A DNA stretch of 64,000 bases from Chamaea fasciata (GCA_029207755.1 JARCOQ010000003.1:46978971-47042970); one strand, 5' to 3'. Shown: positions 1 to 15,900, counted from the stretch's first letter. A program made the numbers and translations. Notes: a model not told the origin generated them from the sequence alone.

Positions 1-3000
1 CTCTTGGCATACATATTGCACATTTTTATGGCACACAGGAGTAACTTAATAGTCAACATGCTTTTTTTTAAAATTCATCTTTTCCCCCATATAAATATAA
101 GTTGAGATTTGGATTTTCCCTCTTGACAAACAGCTTAAGTAAAATTAATTTGATGGGGAAAAAATAGTTTGAATCAGGAAACAAGATACTTGGCAAAACC
201 ATATTTTGAAGAAAAGCTTTCCAGAAATTTAAACATAAAATCTTTCATGTCTGCTAGAGTGCTTGACCTTTCCTTCTCTCCACCTCCTGTGGATAAGTGC
301 TTCCTCCCATGAATTGTAACACGGTAGCTTTAGCTCTGCAGCCTTTATGGCTCCAGAGACTAATTTCAGTGCCTGCCCCTACTTCTACTGGAGTTGCTTC
401 ATTTATTTTATAGGGTTTTGACTAAATTTTCCACTAGTCAAACTGCAGCCTCTCACAAATCCTGCAGTTGCATAGTTTATTTTCAGAAAGAGAAAGCAGG
501 CTGGGGGTTTACTTTGGGAGCTGGGTTCAAGCCCCTTAGCCACATACCCCTGCTGTCACTCTGGGCTTTACCTACAAAGGTTCTAGCTTCTGGCAGCAGA
601 TGTTGATTTGCTGTACTGGGTCCAGGGAGACAGGAGCTACTGGGAGTTCACAGTGTGGAGTTTGTGGTTCAGCATCTTCAGGGAGAAAAAGGAATCCTAG
701 CGGTGTCTTCCCAGTTCTTTATCCATTGAGTTATAAGGACCCTCTTCTGTGAAGCACATGATAATAATCTTGCTCAACATTAACCTAGTGGACCAGCTGT
801 CTTGGATGTCAGAAACAAAGGAAATCTTCCTTTAAGGAAGGGTATTTATGTAAGAAGTCCTGACATGGACTAGCCTGTAGATCCATACAATCTTTAAGTC
901 TACCTATCCCAGCAGCAGTTCCACCCCTTAGTTTCTTGTGCCAATTCTCCTCCGCACCAAACCCCTCCTGAAAGTTGTCACCTCTCACCAGCCTGCACTG
1001 CACGGCATCCTGCTTCTGTGCCAAAATCATCTGGATGAGCTGGGGCATGAAATTTAACTGCCACATTAACCTATCTTGTGCCTCTAGCAAAAATGGTTCC
1101 CACAGGTGAGCAAGGCTAACCTACATAGCTGTTCTTCAGCTGATTCAAGAAATTTTGTCTCAACAACATTCACTGGAACAGGGGGATTACCCAAATAGCA
1201 GTAATGGCCACAGCCATCTTATTTAAACTGCTACTCCAGACCTGACAGAGGCTTAGAAAGCTGAGTCACTGAGGCACAGGCAAATTTTGTGGATTCAATG
1301 TAGGCTGAATTACAATAGCAGAACAGCTATGAATTATCATACAAATTTGTTACATGGCAACTAAGGTCATGTTATTTATAATTTTCAGCAATCTTAGAAC
1401 CTGGATCCAGGTTCTGCATACACAGAAGGCCTGGTCTCTTTCCAAAAAAAGAATGGGAACAAAGCCAGTGTGCAAGAGGATGGCTGAAAGAACTGAGATT
1501 TAAACCAAATCCAGCTGCCTCCTAGGAAAATGCAGTTTCTCTTGAGACCTCTCTTGACAGTTTTGACAGGTTTATAGCAGAGCCAATATAATTTCAAATA
1601 GCAAAATTATCTTCAGAACCTATGCAATGCTTGGGTTACCCTGGCAGTCTAGACAGCACAGATGTGCCTGCACTAAGCTGGTGAATCTGCTCTCACCTGC
1701 AGCACAACAGCTGTTTTTTCTATCGATGGCTCTTTTTATTTTGTAGGTGACTAATGCATCAAGCTGCTGGAAAATGAGTTAATCTTTCCCAGCCAGTCAG
1801 CATTCAAATATGCATCTCACATCTCTATCTGATTTTTTAATTTTGAGCACAGATGCAGCATTTTTGGGGAGAAGAGTCAGACAGAGACCATACTCCTATC
1901 CATCACTTGACATGAAGTTTTTAAGTTCTCAGAGTAAGAGCCAAGTTGCCTTGTGAAGTAGTGCCAGCACCAAGAATAGAATGTCTTTATTTGCCATGTC
2001 CGCCTTTCAGCACCATCCTGTGTGTTTTTTTCCACTGACAGAGTTCACATTTTGTTCAGGAAAAGGCTATATCCACCCTCCATCTGCTGGCATGTGTTTC
2101 CTTCTCATAAGTTCTCTTTGTAAGCTAATGGGTGTAATAGCTGCCTCAGTGAGATCACGCTGAGGCTCAGGCTTTCCAGGCAGTCACAGGCAGGCTTGTG
2201 AAGACTACATGGTAGCAGCTGCTTTGGGTGGGAGCACTGATATGCATGCTTAACCCCCTGGCTCACTCCTTCCTATTTCCTCACCCACTGGTTAGGTGAC
2301 CTAAAGATTTCCCTGGAAATCCATTTGTCAGGCTGTAAAGTCTTGGTTCTATTTTTGAGAGTGAGAAATATATTTTAGGTCTACTAGGGATGTCTTAGTC
2401 AACAGCATCAAGGACCATGCAATCAATAGCATTTCTGACAAAAAACAGGCTTGAGCTGAAGGTCTGATTAAGATCCAGCCCATGCTGTTATACACAGAAA
2501 GTAAAGCCAGGGTCTTTAAATATTTGCAAAACTAAATACCATCAGCCAAGCCCACCCTGCAACAAATCATAGGCAGCCCCATAAAGGCACTTTACAGTCC
2601 CTGATAGACATGATGTAAGAGCCGAGTGGCCCAAGCAGCCCCTCCTCAGTCCCTGCCTTCCTGCTCTGGAAGCTCCATGTGTACCCGGGCAGTCACACTC
2701 CCTCCCTCCTGAGGGTCTGCCACTGCATGGGAAAGCACAGTGCTGCTTTTTGAACTCTGGCATTGAGACTCGCCCTGGGTTCTTCAAAACCCACCTGGAC
2801 TGCACTGCTACAGTTGTGTGCCAGAGGAACATTACAGTCACAAGAGAAGTAATACATGAAATACATCAGGGAGGGAGTGATACGACTTTCTGGGGAGAAG
2901 CTTTAAGGGCATTACTAATTTCACTAAAATTATATTCATGTCCCTCTAAACTAGGGCTAGACTTATTTATTATAGGACCTAACTGCCCTGGCATATTGTC

Positions 3001-6000
3001 TAGGAACAAGTAGTAGCTAACTTCAACTCCTAAGAAGCAATCTAGAATCATCAGGAGAGAGATTCTCCTCTCTCTTATGAGTTGATTCAAAACTATGAAA
3101 AAAAGGGCTATTTTAAGATTCACAAGATTTGCCACAAAATATTTCTGAAACAGTGGTTGTTGAGGGAAGTACGTATTCCATTACAAGTTTTGTATATAGG
3201 CACTGTAACATATGAAATAGCATTTATCAGTCACCCTCAGGGATTCCTTGGAGGTTTTCCATAAGAACTCTTCCACTCTTCCCCCTTCCACTTCAGAGTG
3301 CATAAATTAAAAAACTGGTTTTCAAAAAAATGTTTCTGTCCTGCTTAGGTCTTTTTGGTTTTTCCCTATAATTTCTCTACAGGCTTTCTTGAAAGGATAA
3401 TATAGCAGGGCAATTTGATGCTGAAGGTTCTATTCTGTCCTATTATCTCATTTAACCTTAATTTACAGTATCTTACTTAAACAAAGCAACATGTTTACAG
3501 CAGAGGATACCATCTGTCACTTAGTGTGTGTAAAATATTAAAATATTTTTATCCTGAAAGTACCACCATCTGGAAATAGTTAGCATGGGAAAAAAATAAA
3601 AAGCCCATCTAAGTTCACAAGTGTTATTGCCTTGAACAAGATTAGTGTTCCCATTCATTTATTTATTCTACCAAAACATAACATTAAGTAATTTTTAAAT
3701 CCAAATAGTTTGAAAAGCTCCTGATGTTGCTTATGTGTGCTAAAGCCCAGGCTGAGGTTATCAGGCTTTGCCTTGCAGCAACAAATGTCAATTTGCGCTC
3801 CATAAAACATTGTGCACAGGCTGTAGCTGTGATTGTAGATGGCTGTAGGACATACTTCCCTCACGGACCACTCTTTCAGAAAGGCCCTCATACCACTCTA
3901 ATATTCCATATCCTTCAGGTTGATTTGGTTTATATTTAAAGCCAGAGCATTGAGCATCTTCTGGGATTGAGCTGGTAGTCTATGGAAGAAATAAAAGTAT
4001 CCTCAGAATGTTTTCTGTTCTCTGGTGGATATCTTTGATATTAATGAACATGAGTCCATATCATGAAGATTAAAATTTTTAAAAACAAATGGCATCTCTG
4101 TCATCTCTTTTGACATTAGTGGCAATTGGAAAGAAGTATAAAATCTGCTTGAGGCAGCATTGTGTCCTTCACTGAAGAAAAAAATATACCTGTTTCTAAT
4201 CAGTTAGTATTTGCTCGAGCAAATATTAGCTCTTCAAACAGCAGCTACATTGGAAGTAGCTGCAGTTACCTCAGTTGCATATGTCAGTCAGAGCAGTTTT
4301 CTATTTGCTTCTTTTCTAATCCTTGTTCTTTGCACTTCAAGAGAGAATAGGTTAAATTCAAACCTTCTAATCGTATCAAGGCAATTCCACAAGCAGGACA
4401 ACAGAATTATTTGGGCATGTAACTCCTAGTTTATTAAGACTTTGTGAAAACTGTCTTTGATAGTTAATATCCTATTTTCTTCAACATCTGATAGAAGGGC
4501 AAGTCTATTACTATTACCCAATGATGCCTTCCCAGTTCACAGGACTTCTTTCTAGGTTCACCAGGCCAGTTTAAACAAGTTTATAATGATGCTCTTTACC
4601 TGCAACTGACCTTCTTGTGTAACTTTTTTGGCTGGATCTGTGACTCAGCCTGTAGACACCATAGCCTCATGTTAATAAACGCTGGAGGGATCAACTCTTA
4701 CACTTCAGGCACTACATTACAAGCCAAAGAAAGTTGGCTGTCCGCCAAGAAACTGTAGTGCTTCTCTCTTCATCTACCAAGTATCACACAAGGCAGGAAG
4801 ACAGAGGAACCATTGAAGCAAAATATTAGCCCAACGCCAGTCTGGCAAGAGAGCTTGAACACAGAAAGTCTCTCCTTGCTCCTCCCACCCCAAGGTTCCT
4901 ACAGCTGTACAGCGTTTCTGTGTGGTGCTCTTGCCAAGGAGGTCTCTGCTTCACTGAAGGGCTGGTGACAAATGACTATTCGAGTTCAATTTGTGCAATG
5001 GAAACTGTTTTCCATTACAAGCATAAGTGAAATATATCCAAGCAACTGATTCTGGGATCCCAAAGCCCACATGTTTTTATAACCTATACCAACATAGCCT
5101 TATCTTTTCCACAGGTCAGTTCAATGACTTCTTTGTTCCTCAGCTCATGAAACACAAGTTGGCAAACCAACCCACCTCCACTATAGCAGGTACCCCTCTA
5201 AATCCCCTGGTTTAGAGGCTCAAACACAGGTCTGCTCAGAACTTCATGTTCAAGAGAATATTAATGCAAGAGACCCACTGCAAAAAGCTTACACACACAT
5301 TCCTTCCTTATGCATAACTTAAATACTGTCAACACTTCTTTCTTTGCAGTCTAGTAATTCCTACATTAATCATTCAGCAGTTTAGTACTGAAGAGAAGAA
5401 TTGCATCATATTGTAACAATTTGACCAATCCTAAACTGAGGCTGCCAGGGGTTGATTAATAAACTGCAAAGTGTGACAGGTTTTTAAATTACCTGGTGTT
5501 TTCAGATGATCATGCATGATCAGAGCACTTCCAGCTTTCTAATACATTCCTCACATACAGGAAGATAGCTTGAGCTGTACTTCAGACTAAGGCGCATGTC
5601 AAGTGATCCGTTAATATATGTTTATAGGAACCAAGCATATATATTAAGATGAATCAACATTTTACTACATGGTATTTTCGATATTTTCAACATTTTCCAG
5701 AAACACTGGAATATCTCTTAATCACAAGGTACATGACTTGGCTCTGTCACTGAAAGAAGGCTCACTTGAAGTCCTTCAGGGTACCTGACAAGCAGGCGCC
5801 TGTGGGGGATGGATATGACAGTATCTAGAGAAACCATGCTAGCAAAATTCAGCAGCAAGAAAATAACTCTTGAAACCTGATATACTCTTCAAGTCCTGCT
5901 ATCTGCATTTCAGTTATGCTGGCTCGCAATCAGTTTGCTTATTTAAACAAATAGTTATCTATACCACAGACAGTGTTTTCTGCAACAGCTGACAGTTTAT

Positions 6001-6278
6001 TCAGGCATTAAACTTAACACTGCTCTGGCACTACTACTTAATCTCACAGCCCAGATACCTACCTTAATGAACCTCTCTTAGTTATGGTTTTGTTCATGGG
6101 TGACACAACCTAAACTTCAATATTCCATTGAAAAATTCAGGGTAGCTGTGCAAGCAGTGTTTCACTTAAAAGGCATTAAGCTCAAATTCCCAGAATTATT
6201 ATAGGATCCTCTCCTAGACAAATTTGTAGTCTTTTCCCAGATTAAAAATAACATTGAATTCAATACTTAAAAGGTTCT
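1..6278. other. intergenic / 3' flank of MAP1LC3C, no gene seen
   Basis: No recognisable exon, RNA gene or intact mobile element was seen on either strand. Open frames here are short (under 100 codons), AT-rich and share nothing with known families that I recognise. The right end should contain the 3' flank of MAP1LC3C, which is transcribed leftward. In human the neighbouring gene on that side is EXO1, but no EXO1-like exon is visible. Confidence 0.6.
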
Positions 6279-6284
6279 TTTATT
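6279..6284 (-). terminator. MAP1LC3C: candidate poly(A) signal of MAP1LC3C
   Basis: The plus strand reads TTTATT, which is AATAAA on the minus strand, about 310 bases beyond the MAP1LC3C stop codon. It is the nearest canonical signal I noticed downstream of the stop. Assignment is by position only. Confidence 0.45.
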
Positions 6285-6593
6285 TTCCTCTTAGGCTTTC
6301 AGGAAACCTTAAAAATCAGTTACACAGCAAAGACTGATATTGCAAAACAGTGGAGGTGCAGTTCAAAAGAAAAAAACCCTAACCCATAGTGTCTTTAAAT
6401 ATAAAAATATATATCCAAATTATTACCTAGGGAAAGTGTACCACCATTTCTGTCTTAAGCTGGTCCTGCCAGCTTGTGGGTCATAACTCCCACTACAGAG
6501 CTCAAGAGCTCACAGTGGAAGGAGCATCTCCAAGGTTCATGTCACAGGCATGATTCAGAGCAAACTGCTTTGCTGCAGCATATGAACCCAATC

Positions 6594-8215
<1,622 letters not shown>

Positions 8216-8603
8216 CCTGCCGCCTCGGGGCCGCCGCTGCGCCCGCCGCGCCCGCGCCTCGCACGGACCGGGGCTGCCCCCGCTCCGCTCCGCTCCGCTC
8301 CGCCCGGCAGCGGCGCCGCAGCCAACGGGAGACGCGCGGCTGCTGAGCCCGCCTCTCCCGGCTGCGCCACAGCTCCCTTCTGCGCCCTGCCGGGATGGGA
8401 GCTCCTCGCGCTGCGAGGTGCTGTGGCTCTGAGAGGTGCTTGGTGAGAGGTCTGACTACCCTGCCCAGTGGTTCCGGGGTGTAGCTCAAGCTGGACTGCC
8501 CCCAGCTGTCTTCTCTTTCCACATGACCAGCCTTCATACCCACAAACTGCTTTCAAACTATTTCTTTGGTTTTAAAAGAAAACGAGACAACCTACTCCAC
8601 GTA

Positions 8604-8695
8604 CACACACACACACACACACACAAAAGGGCAAAACAAAAATCAAAACAAAACCAAAAAACCCACCCCCACACAAAACCCCAACCACCTGCCCC
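8604..8695. repeat. (CA)n microsatellite and A/C-rich low-complexity tract
   Basis: About eleven CA units start near 8604 and are followed by an impure A/C-rich tract (AAAAC, AAACC, CCCCAC variants) to about 8695. This is simple-sequence DNA upstream of MAP1LC3C, and any open frame across it is uninformative. Confidence 0.8.
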
Positions 8696-9090
8696 TGTCA
8701 TTTTTCACCTCCTCAGGCGACCAGATTGCTTGTTTTCTGAATAACTTGAGAGCTGAGTTTTAACTCTGGTTTTGTCTCTGAGGCACAGTTGTGATTTTAA
8801 GGGGTTTCAAGCAGACTCCAAGTCCATCTGTTTGGTAAATATGATCAGATAGGTTCCTTGCCGTTTGCACTGCTGGTTCACCTGCTTTTACTTCAGCTGT
8901 CAAGATGGCTTTGCAGACAGACATGGCTGAGCAAGGAGTAAACCACTTCAGTCTTGTGGTTGTGTTTATAAATTATCTCGGTGGGGGTCTGGAACTGATC
9001 CTCGCTACTTGTTTGCTTTACTTACCCGTTTAAAATACAAGAATCTTCATTTTATTTGATCATCATTCTGGTCATGATCTAGTTGATGTG

Positions 9091-9190
9091 GCACTTAAGG
9101 ACATGGCTTAGTGGTGGATTTGTCAGTGCTAGTTAGTGGGTGGACTCAAGGATCTTACAGGTCTTTTCCAATTTAAATTCTATTATTTTA
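9091..9190 (+). mobile_element. CR1 LINE 3'-end fragment
   Basis: The stretch contains the wording typical of avian CR1 3' ends: a 'gtggatttg.cagtgctag' segment, then 'ggtggactcaaggatctta.aggtcttttccaa', trailing into ATTCTATTAT-like 3' terminal repeats. It is 5'-truncated and diverged, and contains no reverse-transcriptase coding sequence. Recognised by eye. Confidence 0.65.
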
Positions 9191-9270
9191 CCAGGCTAAG
9201 GGCAACTGAAAATTGCAGATTTTTATGAATTATAGTTTATAAGCTATGGATCTGTCTGCTCTGTCAAGGC

Positions 9271-9328
9271 AAAGTCAATGACTGTCATCCAAGATCATTA
9301 AAGTCAATGACTGTCATCCAAGATCATT
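9271..9328. repeat. 29-bp perfect tandem duplication
   Basis: Two head-to-tail identical 29-bp units occupy 9271-9299 and 9300-9328. They lie about 80 bases downstream of a CR1 3' end. This is a short local duplication with no visible function. Confidence 0.9.
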
Positions 9329-12157
9329 TTGAAAAGGAACATCTTTAATAAAAGGGTGTGTGCACTACCTATGTTTGTGTCAGGTGTTTCAAACCAGCCT
9401 CTCCAGAACAGAGTTTCCAGTGGCTGCAGTCCTTAATGCTGCTGAGGTGAGAAGTAACAGCATCACTTGCTCTGCAAATATAGATAAAAAAGTTACTGTT
9501 TGTCCAAATATGATCATTATATTGTTTTAAGTGATTTTCCTTCCACATAGGGCTTTAAAGTATTTTGTCCAGTGTAGTTCAGTTCTTTTCAGATAGGATG
9601 GCTTTGGCTTTATGTCCAGACTTTTCCTGGCCTCCCTGTAGAGGCTCCCAAGAATGTGTCAGACAATGCCAAAAGCATCCATTGGGTTTTGGTTTGTAGA
9701 TACTGGAAACTGGTTTCTATTTTAACTTTCAAAAAGGGTGTTATAACTGACAGATGGTAGAGGATTTTAAAAATAGCTTCAACATGTCCCTGTGAAGCTG
9801 GCGGCTTTGTTGTTTGACCCTTCTGACAGAAGGGTCAAGAGAGTCAAACTCTCTTTCAGGGTTGAAAGCCTCATCAGGAGAGCAGTGCCAGAGTTTCCAA
9901 GAGTGACTGGAACTCCTTGGATACTTCTTTTCTCAGGTAGATGTTTAAGAGGCCTGATCCCTACTGGGAAATTTTTCTGTCCTTAATGAGAATCTGGACT
10001 CTTAAGGTACCTCCATTTAGGTACTCAGAAACAGTGGCTCTCAGGATTTGAAGTCCCTTTTAAATTATTTCAGTAGAAATGTCTAAGGCTTGGACAGGTC
10101 CAAATCAAAGCACTATGGGGAAAAAAAGTCTTAAGTATAAAGGAAATATTAGATTTCTTCTCTACAGTGTCAAGACTATCCATTTGTTTCAGAAATCTTT
10201 TTTAGGGAATTTTCTAAGATATTAGGAAAAATGCCAAAATAAATGTATGTAAAAGAGAGGGATGTTGCTCAGCTATTTTCGAAGAGGGACCCCCAGATAA
10301 CTATTTTTGGTGGCTCTACTGAGTTCTGTGATCTTAAACAAGTCCTGGGAGGTTGGCCAAGCCCCTGAGCCATATTACATACTTGGCTGCATAACAAATG
10401 CATTGCAGGGTTCAGCTCATACTCATGTGCTATGAACGAGACTCTGGAGAAAAGCAAACAATTTATTGGATAGAAAAATGCTGACAAGTGCTATGGACTG
10501 ATATGGGATTACTGCAAATCACAGCTCCAACATGTACATTAGCAGATACTCAAAATTGTCTACTTCAGGAATCTAACTGAGGATGATGAGGTCCAGAGCC
10601 CTGTTTTCTTAGGTGCTGTGTATGGACAGTGGAGTGAGGGAGAAAGAAACTCTTGTGTTTGGAAAGCAGGTGATTTTCATTACCTGTGTGTTTTCAGGTT
10701 CCCAATTCTCTTTCGGACAGTACCTTGAAAAGCAATGCAATGCCAGTTTCACAGTGCAGCTGACAAGAGCCGAGGTCAGGAACTGATCTGCAGTTGTTAC
10801 TCTTGGTGACTCTGGCCATACAGCGGCTGCCAGCACCAGAGAATGGCCTTTGCCCTGACACCTCACTGTTTGTAAGGGACTCTCTTAGAACAGTAAGAAT
10901 CCTGCATGGGAAATATTGCTGAAGAGGATTTTTTCCATGTTTGAAATTAAAGATTAGGTAAAGCAGATCTGAGATGTGATGAAAGCCTCATCATATAAAA
11001 AGACATAGATGAACAGGGTAGATGTGGTAGCTGGCAATTGTGGAATATTGAATGGCTCCTGTTGGTAACTTCAGGAGCCCATACGTAAGGACCAAATGAC
11101 TCTGAGTATTGGTATTTGGGTATTCAGTGCTAGGTTTCTGATATGGATCCTTCATATTGTCATTATCTCATATCAGTTTGTCTGTGACAAAATCCTTTGG
11201 AGCAAATGCATAGGATAGTGTCACTTTAGTTTCTACTATGTCCAAGTAGCATCATTTTTAATAGAGGACAAGTGTACCTCTTGGTATTTACCAAGTGTAA
11301 ATTTTCCTCTAGTTTTAAAGAGGATCTCTCAGACACAAGGTTGAACCACACTTAGAAAATAATGGTCCAGAGAGAGCCACTGGAGCTGCCCACAAGTGGC
11401 TGTGGACAAGTGTTAGAACCATGGACCCTTCTGACAAATGTAAATCGTCACCCCTCACATGCACACTTGCACCAGCATGATGGATGTTTTATGCTGCTAC
11501 CCAAGTCTCCTGGGCTCAGCACTCAGAGGTGCTTATGTCTGAAACTATCTCTGCTTGCAGGCCAGGGGTTTTCATTCAAACAACTCCAAGAAGGCTGTGA
11601 TCAGACTGCAGAAGGACACATTAAACTTTTAGATAGAAAAAGCAAGAGTTGCCCCCATTATTCTGTTTCAATACATCCTTAAATATTTAATCAGGTGTTT
11701 TTCTGAGTTTATGGTATTCTCTCTTTCAAACAGCTTTTCCTTTTTCCATTAGTTCGTCATACACTGGCTTTCTTACCTCTATCTGTGTGAACAGTGTCTT
11801 GCTACACTGAATTAAGTTGAATATTATTCTGAAATATAAACACTGAAGTGTATTTCCATGTATCACTAAGAGCATATTGGGAAACCAAGTTAGCTTTGCA
11901 ACAACTGAGGCATTAATTTCTATCACTTTTTACTGTGGGAAATCAAACCAAATTACTCAGACTCACTTGTCCCCATCCTTTATGTTGCATTTACTCCATG
12001 CAACTGTTAAATGCAAAATCTGAAAACAAATGTTTTATTAACATATGAACTCTTCTTGCCCTTGAAATTTCAGTATCCCCTGTGACATGAGTTAATTCTG
12101 TTATTATATTTTCTTTATTGTAAGATGAGAAGCTCTAATCACATCAGACATTTTTTG

Positions 12158-12162
12158 GGTGC
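12158..12162. repeat. target-site duplication, left copy (GGTGC)
   Basis: The five bases immediately left of the terminal TG of the 3' LTR match the five bases right of the 5' LTR. This is a signature of integrase-mediated insertion without later rearrangement. Confidence 0.88.
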
Positions 12163-12813
12163 TGTCTTGGTTTAGGAAGACAGGTATCTGCTAGGTAAAA
12201 TTACAATCAGAGGCTCTTTGGCAAAGATTTGGGAAATAGGAATAGCAGTTCTTTACTAGTATGTAATACAAAGCAAACAAACACAAAAAAAAAAAAAACT
12301 CCCCCCCCCACCAAACAACTACAGCATTAATGACAAACGACAACAGTATCAAGAACCTTGAGGGCTTTGTTTCACAAAACCCAGAGCAGTTTGGTTTCGG
12401 TGTCCCTGCAGGATCCTCAGAGCACCAAGCTGGAACAGTGGAAAAGTCCCGGGCTGGTAGCTGGGATGGCAGGGTGTCCCGGCAGGCAGGGGCAGGATGT
12501 CCCGGCAGTGCAGGGGGTGCAGGGTCACGCTGCAGCAAGAGGAGCAGCGCCGAAGCAGCTCGACGGCGAGGCAGAAAAAAACGGCGGCTGAGATCCTCGA
12601 GGAGCGGCCGACACGCGTCTCCCGAACGCCGGAAGCAGAAAAGCACGCAGCTGCCTCAAGCTGTGTCTTTTACCTGCGTTATCTCCCCCTTCCACCTTTT
12701 GTCCATCTCTTTGTTTCAGCCAAGCACTCTCAAGTATCCAACACCCGGTCCCCTTGGCAACCCGTGGGGAAAAAATTCCCCAGAGAAAGAAGGAACAAAC
12801 CCAACCCCCAACA
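12163..12813 (-). repeat. 3' LTR of the ERV
   Basis: 651-bp long terminal repeat, nearly identical to the copy at 18017-18665, with TG..CA termini. It holds A14 and C9 homopolymers on the plus strand and a CpG-rich stretch (about 12540-12640) that may act as a GC-rich promoter. No convincing TATA box was seen. Open frames over this LTR on either strand are repeated in the other LTR and are not genes. Confidence 0.95.
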
Positions 12814-12840
12814 TTATCCACCCCGAATTTTTTTCCCATA
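12814..12840 (-). promoter_or_regulatory. candidate polypurine tract, second-strand primer of the ERV
   Basis: On the minus strand, directly upstream of the 3' LTR, lies an imperfect purine-rich stretch (GGGAAAAAAA, then GGGG, then GGATAA). It is in the expected place for plus-strand priming but is interrupted by pyrimidines, so the exact tract is uncertain. Confidence 0.5.
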
Positions 12841-12924
12841 CAAACATATTACATTGAGTTTTAACTATTAAAAATACATATATATATATGCAAATATGGA
12901 TGCAGCCACATTGTCATGGATAGT

Positions 12925-15900
12925 TCACCCCAAAACAAGGTCCCCTTGAGGTATGCATCGGGTCTCTCCATCCTTTTGCATCACCCACCAGGTGCAACCT
13001 GGTCCCTGAGCGAAGACAACCCCATGGATGGGATTGTCTTTGCTGGAGGCAGGATTAATCCAAACAGTTTTTCCCAGCATACCTCTCATGTGTACCACTG
13101 GAACCTTATCTCCGTCTGTCTTTTGCAAGGGCTCAGATTGGGCAGGACCTGCTCGGTTGGTGGAACCTCGAGTGTTCACCAACCAGGTGGCCTTTGCTAA
13201 ATTAGTATCCCAATTCTTAAAGGTTCCCCCACCCAGTGCTTTCAAGGTAGTTTTAAGCAGGCCATTGCACCGTTCAACTTTCCCGGCCGCTGGTGCATGA
13301 TAAGGAATATGGTACACCCACTCAATGCCATGTTCTCTAGCCCAGGTGCTTATAAGACTATTCTTGAAATGAGTCCCATTGTCCGACTCGATTCTCTCAG
13401 GGGTGCCATGTCTCCACAGGACTTGTTTTTCCAGGCCCAGGATGGTGTTCCGGGCAGTAGCATGAGGCACAGGGTAGGTCTCCAACCATCCAGTGGTGGC
13501 TTCCACTATGGTTAGCACATAACGCTTGCCCTGGCGGGTTTGGGGAAGGGTGATGTAGTCAATCTGCCAGGCTTCCCCATATTTATATTTGGACCACCGC
13601 CCACCATACCATAAGGGCTTCACCCGCTTGGCTTGCTTGATTGCAGCACATGTCTCACAGTCATGGATAACCTGAGAAATACTGTCCATGGTTAAATCCA
13701 CCCCTCGGTCTCGGGCCCACTTATAGGTGGCATCTCTGCCCTGATGACCCGAGGCATCATGGGCCCATCGGGCTAGGAACAACTCTCCCTTGTGTTGCCA
13801 ATCTAAATCTATCTTTGACACTTCTATCTTGGCAGCCTGATCTACCTGCTTGTTGTTTTGGTGTTCCTCATTAGCCCGACTCTTGGGAACATGGGCATCT
13901 ACATGGCGGACTTTCACAGGCAGCTTCTCTACACGAGTGGCCACGTCCTTCCATTCATCAGCAGCCCAGACTGGTTTTCCTCTACGCTGCCAGTTGGCCT
14001 TTTTCCACCTCTCCAGCCAGCCCCACAGAGCATTGGCTACCATCCACGAATCAGTGTAGAGGTAGAGCTTTGGCCACTTCTCTCTTTCAGCAATGTCAAG
14101 GGCTAATTGAACAGCTTTGAGTTCAGCAAGCTGACTTGATCCCCCTTCTCCTTCAGTGGCTTCTGCAACCTGTCGTGTGGGGCTCCATACGGCTGCTTTC
14201 CACTTACGGTTCATTCCCACGATGCGACAGGAACCGTCAGTGAAGAGAGCGTAGTGTGTTTCTTCTGCTGGCAGTTGGTTGTATGGAGGAGCTTCTTCAG
14301 CTCGTGTCACTTGTACCTGCTCCTCTTCGTCCGTGAAACCGAAGTTTTCTCCTTCCGGCCAGTTTGTAATTATCTCCAAAATCCCAGGGCGATTTGGGTT
14401 TCCAATACGGGCACGCTGTGTGATGAGGGCAGTCCATTTGCTCCATGTGGCATCGGTGGCATGGTGCGTGGAGGGAGCCTTTCCTTTAAACATCCACCCC
14501 AGCACTGGTAGTCGGGGTGCCAAGAGGAGTTGTGCTTCTGTGCCAATCACTTCTGAGGTGGCTTGAACTCCTTCATAGGCGGCCAAGATCTCCTTCTCTG
14601 TGGGAGTGTAGTTGGCTTCAGATCCTCTGTAACTTCGACTCCAGAATCCCAGTGGTCGGCCTCGGGTCTCCCCTGGCACCTTCTGCCAAAGGCTCCAGGA
14701 CAAACCGTTGTTCCCGGCTGCAGAATAAAGCACATTCTTCACATCTGGTCCCGTCCTGACTGGGCCAAGGGCTACTGCATGAGCAATCTCCTGCTTGATC
14801 TGGGCAAAGGCTTGTTGCTGTTCAGGGCCCCAGTGGAAATTGTTTTTCTTGCGGGTAACCAGGTAGAGAGGGCTCACGATTTGACTGTATTCAGGAATGT
14901 GCATCCTCCAAAAACCTATGGCTCCTAGGAAAGCTTGTGTTTCCTTTTTGCTGGTCGGTGGAGACATTGCTGTGATCTTATCAATGACCTCAGTGGGGAT
15001 CTGCCGCCGTCCATCTTGCCACTTTACTCCCAGGAACTGGATCTCTCTGGCAGGTCCCTTGACTTTGCTCTTCTTGATGGCAAACCCGGCTTTCAGCAAA
15101 ATCTGGATGATCCTCTCTCCTTTCTCGAACACTTCAGCTGCAGTCTTTCCCCACACAATGATGTCATCAATGTACTGTAGATGTTCCGGAGCCTCACCTT
15201 TCTCCAGTGCAGCCTGGATCAGCCCATGGCAGATGGTGGGGCTGTGTTTCCACCCCTGGGGCAGCCGGTTCCAGGTGTACTGCACGCCCCTCCAGGTGAA
15301 AGCAAACTGAGGCCTGCATTCTGCAGCCAGAGGAATGGAGAAAAATGCATTGGCAATGTCAATAGTGGCATACCACCTCGCTGCCTTGGACTCCAGCTCG
15401 TACTGAAGTTCCAGCATGTCCGGCACAGCAGCGCTCAGCGGTGGAGTCACTTCATTCAATGCACGATAGTCCACAGTCAGTCTCCATTCTCCATCAGACT
15501 TGCGCACAGGCCAGATGGGGCTGTTGAAGGGTGAGTGGGTTTTGCTGACCACCCCTTGGCTCTCCAGCTCACGGATCATCTTGTGGATGGGGATCACGGC
15601 GTCCCGATTTGTCCGATACTGCCGACGGTGCACTGTCGAGGTGGCAACAGGTACTTGTTGTTCTTCTACCTTCAGGAGTCCCACTGCAGATGGGTTCTCT
15701 GATAGTCCCGGCAAGGTGTTCAACTGCTTAATGTTCTCTGTCTCCACAGCAGCTATTCCAAAAGCCCATCTGAGTCCTTTGGGGTCTTTATAATATCCAT
15801 TCCTGAGGAAGTCTATGCCCAGAATACATGGAGCCTCTGGGCCGGTCACAATCGGAAGTTTCTGCCACTCCTTCCCGGTCAGGCTCACCTCGGCTTCAAC

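Larger units (their letters stand above)
8700..12157. other. intergenic between MAP1LC3C and the ERV
   Basis: No gene was recognised. The stretch holds a CR1 3' end (about 9091-9190) and a 29-bp tandem duplication (9271-9328). The rest is AT-rich unique-looking sequence with only short open frames. Confidence 0.55.

Noticed and set aside
12330..12871. Open frames of up to 175 codons on both strands in the 3' LTR, repeated at 18110-18834
   Set aside because: They are present in both LTR copies and are produced by CpG-rich LTR sequence. They do not resemble any protein and overlap ERV control regions.
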